48,214 nt of DNA from NCBI GenBank assembly GCA_001179505.1, contig CDMY01000350.1, positions 1,153 through 49,366 on the forward strand, in the 5' to 3' direction. Position numbers and translations under genes: made by a program. The stretch's first letter is position 1, and each line of letters begins with the position of its first letter. The notes under the pieces are model-generated. The model was not told the DNA's origin. It ran no database searches and worked only from the letters and a program-made list of their open reading frames with translations. This document shows, in pieces, positions 43,553 through 48,214 of this stretch. Origin of the DNA: Vitrella brassicaformis. Lineage: Eukaryota > Sar > Vitrellaceae.

Positions 43553-44398
43553 ATGCGGTGGTGTGACGTCGCGCTCTGCCAGTCGACGTAAGAGCTGTTT
43601 AGGGGTGGGGGAGAAGCTGATGGTCGGCAGGGGGGTAAGTGGTCGTCGTGTGTGTGGGAGGATGGGTATGTATGTATTTGACTAGCTCGTGCGGTGCGTG
43701 CATTTGACCTCCCTGCTATGTGTATATCAATCGGCAGACAATCGGCCCTTGAGATGATTCTGGCTATCGCAATTGCAAGCTTGGTGCATGAGTCCGCGTA
43801 TGGGTGACCTGACAAGGGTTTGCGTCATCATTGCTTGTCTGCCTTGCCTGCCTGCGTGCTGTAGACTTCATTGAGCGGGAAGGAACACACACATTCGTCC
43901 CGGCTGTGTCCGTGCGTCCGTGTGTGCACGAGGTGTCGGTCCATGTTGTACATGCATGTATGGATACGGATGGCGCTCCGATTCGCGCTTCTCGTGTGAT
44001 GATGGTTTAGATCTCCCCCTCCCTCCCTGTCTCTCTGTCTGCCTCTCTGTCTGTCCATCTTCATCTCCATCTGTCTCTGGCTGTGTATACATACGCTCCT
44101 TGTCCATCTCCCTCCCTCCCTCCCTGCCTCCCTCTTCATGGCGGATACATGCGCATTTTATGCTGCCTGGATGGACTTGCCGTGCATCGCCCATCAAGGC
44201 ACTCCATGGATGGCATCGCATCAGTCGGCATGAACAGGCAAGTCAGTCAGTCAGTCAGTCAGTCAGTCGTACCCGCGCCCGAGACGGGACGTCATGATGC
44301 AATAGCAAGCGCCAGACATCGACACCAGGGTGCCATAGGGAATTCTGGCCAACTCGGCATCATCATGGTGCCTTGTCGTGTCCCGCATACGCTCGCCG
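43553..44398. repeat. Intergenic stretch with simple repeats
   Basis: CTCC/TCTG-rich sequence (about 44013-44135) and a (GTCA)n run at about 44241-44269. No coding signal recognised. Confidence 0.6.
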
Positions 44399-44481
44399 GG
44401 TGACATGTCCGAGTGGTCTAAGGAGCCAGACTCAAGTTCTGGTAGACCTAGTCTGCGTGAGTTCGAACCTCACTGTCACCA
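44399..44481 (+). tRNA. tRNA-Leu, anticodon CAA
   Basis: A complete cloverleaf can be folded. Acceptor GGTGACA (44399-44405) pairs with TGTCACC (44474-44480), followed by discriminator A. The D arm contains GAGTGGTCTAAGG. The anticodon stem CCAGA/TCTGG encloses CTCAAGT, giving anticodon CAA. There is a long variable arm (AGAC...GTCT), typical of class II tRNAs such as Leu, and a T arm GTGAG-TTCGAAC-CTCAC. The CCA end is not encoded and there is no intron. A TTTT at 44521-44524 may terminate Pol III. Confidence 0.95.
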
Positions 44482-44491
44482 TGCTCAAACA

Positions 44492-44524
44492 CCTAGGGTT
44501 AGGGTTTATAGGGTGTAGGGTTTT
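44492..44524 (+). repeat. Degenerate interstitial telomere-like repeat (TTTAGGG/TTAGGG)
   Basis: Four imperfect units (cctaggg, ttaggg, tttataggg, tgtaggg, then tttt) lie 11 bp after the tRNA-Leu. TTTAGGG is a common telomere unit in plants and some alveolates. Confidence 0.75.
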
Positions 44525-44868
44525 GGTGAGTTGGGGAGAGGAACCTCCGGCCGTATCGTTTTCCCAGGTGCTGTTGATCCCGTGCAGCTTCACTGCATCG
44601 CCGCACGTGCCATCATTGATTGACTCACTGACAGTCACTCACATCGGTGAGCGAAGGACATGATGCATGGCCATCGCGTGACAATTTTGTTATGCAGGCT
44701 TGGTTGGCTTCCTGAGCTGCCATCGCCTCTCATTGCCAGCGGCATCAAAACCGTTGAGTCATCAGCACAGGTGAGGAAGCAACACAAAGCAAACGAATGA
44801 ACACACCAGTCTGGCACCGTCTGCATCTTATTGCCTGTTTGCCGTTGGTCCAGATCACTCACTCACCC
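44525..44868. other. Region upstream of family copy E
   Basis: No gene supported. A splice-acceptor-like gttggtccag lies 16 bp before the preferred start of copy E. Together with a longer in-frame ATG at 44797 it leaves room for a 5' UTR intron. Confidence 0.4.
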
Positions 44869-45963
44869 ATGGCGTCCGAGTCGGTACCCTCCCTGTGGTC
44901 CATAGCACTCAAGAAGACAGCACACATGCTCGATGACACCGCCAAGCGGCCGACACTCCTCACCCGTATCGAAAGGCAGCCGCCCACAGAGATCCCCAGG
45001 GGCATCACTCTACCGACCGTCCTGGGACAGCGGATCGAGAAGGCCATGGACCGCGACGACCTTCGTGGCGTTCTGGTCCTTGATATTTCTGACGTGGCCG
45101 GGGCCATCAAGACCGTCCACGTGCTGGAGAGATGCAGCGGCCACTGGCAGATGATGAAGACGTTCCTTCGGCTGGCCGCCGTCCATCGGCTGACCCCCGC
45201 CAACGCCACACCGCCCCTGCGGCTCTCGGCTGAGTCGCTGCCCGCCACGACGGCATTCGATCAGATGCCCCTCGCTATGGCTTTATACGCGACAATCGGA
45301 CAGCAGCTGACACACAGAGGGACCAGCCTGGCGCTGCAGCAAGTCGACGACGGACACTTCTGGATCGGCGATTTGCCGTTTCGTGTGGTGCCGTTGGGTA
45401 GGCTGCCGGGCGGCCATCCCTACACTAAGGGCTACACAAAGACCGACCCCCCCATATATCTACGATACAATTTCGGATGCACCAGAGACCTCTTCCCCTC
45501 ATTCTCGACATTCCTGATAGCCATGCTGCTCCGCATGTGGTACCGTGCACGGGGTGTGGGTTACAGGATGGTGCTGGGTGCAGGCATCGGCCGTGACGAC
45601 CCTCGTTATCGCCGTCTGATTACCGAGCGCATCACAGAGGATTTGGGCATCGCTGTCGACTGGCGCTACGATGGGGGCGATCTGAATGCTGCCACCCAAG
45701 TCAGTGACCATCGTCGTGTGATTGTGAGCGGCTTCCGACTCAACGAGACCATCGCTGCCCATCTGCGGGTGGTGCGAGGCGTCATCGAGCTGTGGACGAC
45801 CGAGCGACCTGCTGCCAGTCGATCTCATCCGCTCGCTGTGCGCTACCCCGTGTCGATGCCCCTGTGGGGTGCTGTGCTGCGGCGATTTGGTCTCGAACAC
45901 GATGTCATTAATGGGGGGAGGGTGGCGGGGGGTCCATCAATTGGGAGCACGCTGTCGGGATGA
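44869..45963 (+). CDS. Family copy E: diverged intact member with C-terminal extension
   Basis: An intact single-exon frame; starting at ATG 44869 (MASESVPSLWSIAL) it encodes 364 residues, and the in-frame ATG at 44797 would add 24. It has the non-F-box N-terminus. The core is clearly homologous: VLERCSGHWQMMKTFLRLA, TAFDQMPLAMALYATIG, VVPLGRLPGGHPYTKGY, PSFSTFLI, IGRDDPRYRRL, ITEDLGIAVDWRYDGGDLN, NETIAAHL. Where copies A, B and D end with VVG and a TGA, E reads VAGG and continues for about ten more residues (PSIGSTLSG) before its stop. It is the most diverged copy here and sits next to a tRNA gene. Function unknown. Confidence 0.8.
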   Translation: MASESVPSLWSIALKKTAHMLDDTAKRPTLLTRIERQPPTEIPRGITLPTVLGQRIEKAMDRDDLRGVLVLDISDVAGAIKTVHVLERCSGHWQMMKTFLRLAAVHRLTPANATPPLRLSAESLPATTAFDQMPLAMALYATIGQQLTHRGTSLALQQVDDGHFWIGDLPFRVVPLGRLPGGHPYTKGYTKTDPPIYLRYNFGCTRDLFPSFSTFLIAMLLRMWYRARGVGYRMVLGAGIGRDDPRYRRLITERITEDLGIAVDWRYDGGDLNAATQVSDHRRVIVSGFRLNETIAAHLRVVRGVIELWTTERPAASRSHPLAVRYPVSMPLWGAVLRRFGLEHDVINGGRVAGGPSIGSTLSG

Positions 45964-46392
45964 GGGTGCTAGATCGAGGTGATGGGTCGGCATTGGTTTG
46001 TCTGTCTGACGTGTTCGCTCTCCCGTTTCTTCTCAGTCGTCTTGTTGATCTGACTGCCTGCGTGTGTCTGTCGCATGAATGGATGGATGGATCATGACCG
46101 ATGCCAGATATCATCACTTGCTACAAATAGACGTTTATATGTAAGGTTCACCCGCGGCCTTAATTGTCTGTCGTGGCACCGGCCATATTAATCCAACCAT
46201 GCAGCACGCCCTAGCACCCAACGAAGCAACCACAATCAACAACAACGTCATCAGATCGACACATACATACACCACACACAGAGAGAGGCGCGGTAGGTAG
46301 CTGGATGGATGGATGGAGACATCAAGCACACACACACACAGATGTCTGAATTACACACACACACACATACACACACATCATGGACACACACG
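45964..46392. repeat. Intergenic stretch, CA-rich near its right end
   Basis: Between convergent copy E (+) and the last gene (-). Contains GATG and CA repeats; no gene seen. Confidence 0.55.
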
Positions 46393-47710
46393 TCACCCCG
46401 ATGACGACAGGAGAATCTCCGCGCACTTCTTGGCCGCCAACTGCATATTCACACACACACACACACACACACACATGGAGGACTCACGGCCAGCCGTATT
46501 CATGCGCTCGTGTGTGTGTGTGTACCATGTCTTGTTCGATGGAGGTGTATATCGACTTGGATGTCGGGATCCACACAGTCTCCTGACACACAGATGACAT
46601 GCATCCGCAACACACACGTGCATTCGTCATGAGGCCGTTCTCTCTCGTCGCCCACCTGCTGCAGCGCATGCAGCGTCTTCTTGCTCTGGGCCGACTCTGA
46701 GCACACAACCACAGCCACACATGTGCACACAGTCAATCACCGCATTTAAATCTGCTGTGTGCCAGCGGCCGGCCAGCCGACCGTATCGCTTCACGTGTGC
46801 CAGGCACTGGACGGCCGCAACAGACAACAGCTGCACACACACACACACACACACACACAAGAGGAATGGAATGGATTGATGTGCGAAGTGAATGAGTACG
46901 TGCACACACACCTGGTCTGCCTTTTCTCTGTACTGGACCAAAGCCTCGCCAGCAAGATCCTGCACACACAAACACACACAGAGGGAGAGATGGAAACAAT
47001 CTCGTGTGCGCGACCGACAAGCCACGAACGGACCTGTGTGTGTCCCAGCATGTGTGTGATGCATTTGGCCGTGTGTGGCGCGATGATCGAGGAGAGAGGC
47101 CATGATGGCGCCGTGGTGCTGGTGCCGTTGCTCTCAACCACAAAGAGAGACGGCCGCAGCACCTGCACACACACCACAGCATCAGCACAGCACAGCACAG
47201 CACACGAGTGTGTAAATCCCAATGACGGGCACACAGGTGTCCTGTACTTGGCTTTTTTTGCAGTGGTGTGGCGGGCCACTCAGCGCATCTGCACACACAT
47301 TAGTGGATGCAGTCATGAGCGCATTCGACCCGTTCTCAGACGCACTAACCGTCGTATTGGCTCTCCAGGTCAGAGAAATCCAACACTGCACACACACAGC
47401 CATCCATGCACCATTACACACGCGTGTGTGTGTGTGTGTGTGTGTAGCTACCGATGCTGGCTGACGGGTTGTCGTCTATCGCAATCCCGCGATACGCTAA
47501 CAGACGTAGATTCGACGTCCCTGCACACACAGGGGGTTCTTCCTCTCTCAGTGCGTGTGCAGCGTGTGCGCTGGAGAGATACTCACTCTCCTCACCTCCG
47601 TGTGTGTCCCATCTTGGTGGGGGAATGCGTATGAGGGTGTCGTGGTCCATCGCACGAGACGACATCAATGCACACCCTGCACGGGTGGCTGTCGGGGACT
47701 GACACACACA

Positions 47711-47745
<35 letters not shown>

Positions 47746-48150
47746 GATGTGACACACACACACACAGAGAGAGAGAGGAAGATTCACATACGTGTCTGTG
47801 TGTGTGTGTGTGTGTGTCTGTTGTGCTCACAATGGTGATGTTGCCGCACTCGACACGCGCGTTGATCATCTCAGACCTGCACACACACAACACAGGACAG
47901 GCAGACAGAGAAAGTGTGTGCTGATGTGCACAAGCACACGGCCGCACAGGCGTACGTCCGTACATATATTCGTATCGTCTCGGAAACGACACCAGATCCA
48001 TCAAAGGCACCAACACCTGCATGAGCACACACACACACATATGACGGGGTGTATGCTCTGTGCACCGTCCGTCCCTATCACTACCTTCTCTGTGCTGTCG
48101 CCACTCTCGAGAGAGCGCAGCAGCACCAATGACACGGCCGCACGGATGTC
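46393..48150 (-). CDS. 3' part of an unidentified intron-rich gene (13 exons in window)
   Basis: Minus-strand exons: 48150-48085, 48016-47964, 47876-47831, 47698-47596, 47520-47452, 47385-47350, 47288-47248, 47162-47034, 46959-46912, 46830-46741, 46694-46656, 46582-46526, 46440-46393; 825 nt, 274 residues and a TGA, all phases consistent. The first exon opens at an acceptor (attgacag), so the gene continues beyond the right edge. Visible segments: DIRAAVSLVLLRSLESGD, VLVPLMDLVSFPRRYEY, RLLAYRGIAIDDNPS, VLDFSDLESQYDDALSG, RPSLFVVESNGTSTT, GEALVQYREKADQLL, WIPTSKSIYTSIEQDM and LAAKKCAEILLSSSG. It looks soluble and mixed alpha/beta; no family recognised. One acceptor (ctcagag before 46694) is less standard. 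Confidence 0.72.
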
Positions 48151-48165
48151 CTGTCAATGCACACA

Positions 48166-48199
<34 letters not shown>

Positions 48200-48214
48200 T
48201 GAAGGGATCATGCC

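Overview
This is a GC-rich, intron-dense protist nuclear sequence. The best fit is an alveolate close to chromerids such as Vitrella. That is inference, from three things: very short exons separated by introns full of TG repeats that end in TGTGTGCAG; a TTTAGGG-like telomeric tract; and a mix of conserved eukaryotic genes with large unrecognised families. Gene models were rebuilt by hand from reading frames, GT/GC..AG junctions and codon-phase agreement. In every model given as complete, exon lengths sum to a multiple of three.

Layout. Positions 1-2240 (-) hold a Ty1/copia retrotransposon pol fragment that runs off the left edge. 2373-3203 (-) is a four-pass membrane protein. 3370-4498 (-) is a frameshifted copy of a new gene family. 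4659-11092 (+) is a 41-exon CNOT10 gene (CCR4-NOT complex). 11855-14148 (+) is a 14-exon unidentified gene. 15.8 kb carries a scrap of an enoylreductase-like domain, and 16111-16882 (+) is a small five-exon gene. 18086-18902 (-) is the 3' part of a membrane-protein gene, followed by a long imperfect hairpin near 19.1-19.2 kb. 19541-20573 (+) is a second broken family copy. 20921-23305 (+) is gamma-glutamyl hydrolase. 23856-25726 (-) is a TDP2-like phosphodiesterase, divergent from TIP41/TIPRL at 25923-27894 (+). Two intact family copies lie head to head at 28575-29609 (-) and 30265-31395 (+), with repeat relics around them. 32186-34519 (-) is an ankyrin-repeat protein. 35086-37401 (+) is a type I membrane protein. 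38471-40183 (+) is a CS-domain/cyclophilin fusion. 40447-40938 (-) is a small unidentified gene, divergent from a BTB (T1) protein with two TLDc-like domains and an in-frame UAG (41039-43552, +). A tRNA-Leu(CAA) with a telomere-like tract follows at 44.4-44.5 kb. The fifth family copy is 44869-45963 (+). The 3' part of a 13-exon unidentified gene occupies 46393-48150 (-) and leaves the right edge.

The most novel content is the five-copy family. Its members are single-exon, locally expanded, partly decayed, and carry two alternative N-termini, one of them F-box-like. The conserved genes around them are ordinary housekeeping functions (mRNA decay, folate metabolism, DNA repair, phosphatase regulation, protein folding). 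I see no operon-like linkage; two gene pairs share short divergent promoter regions.
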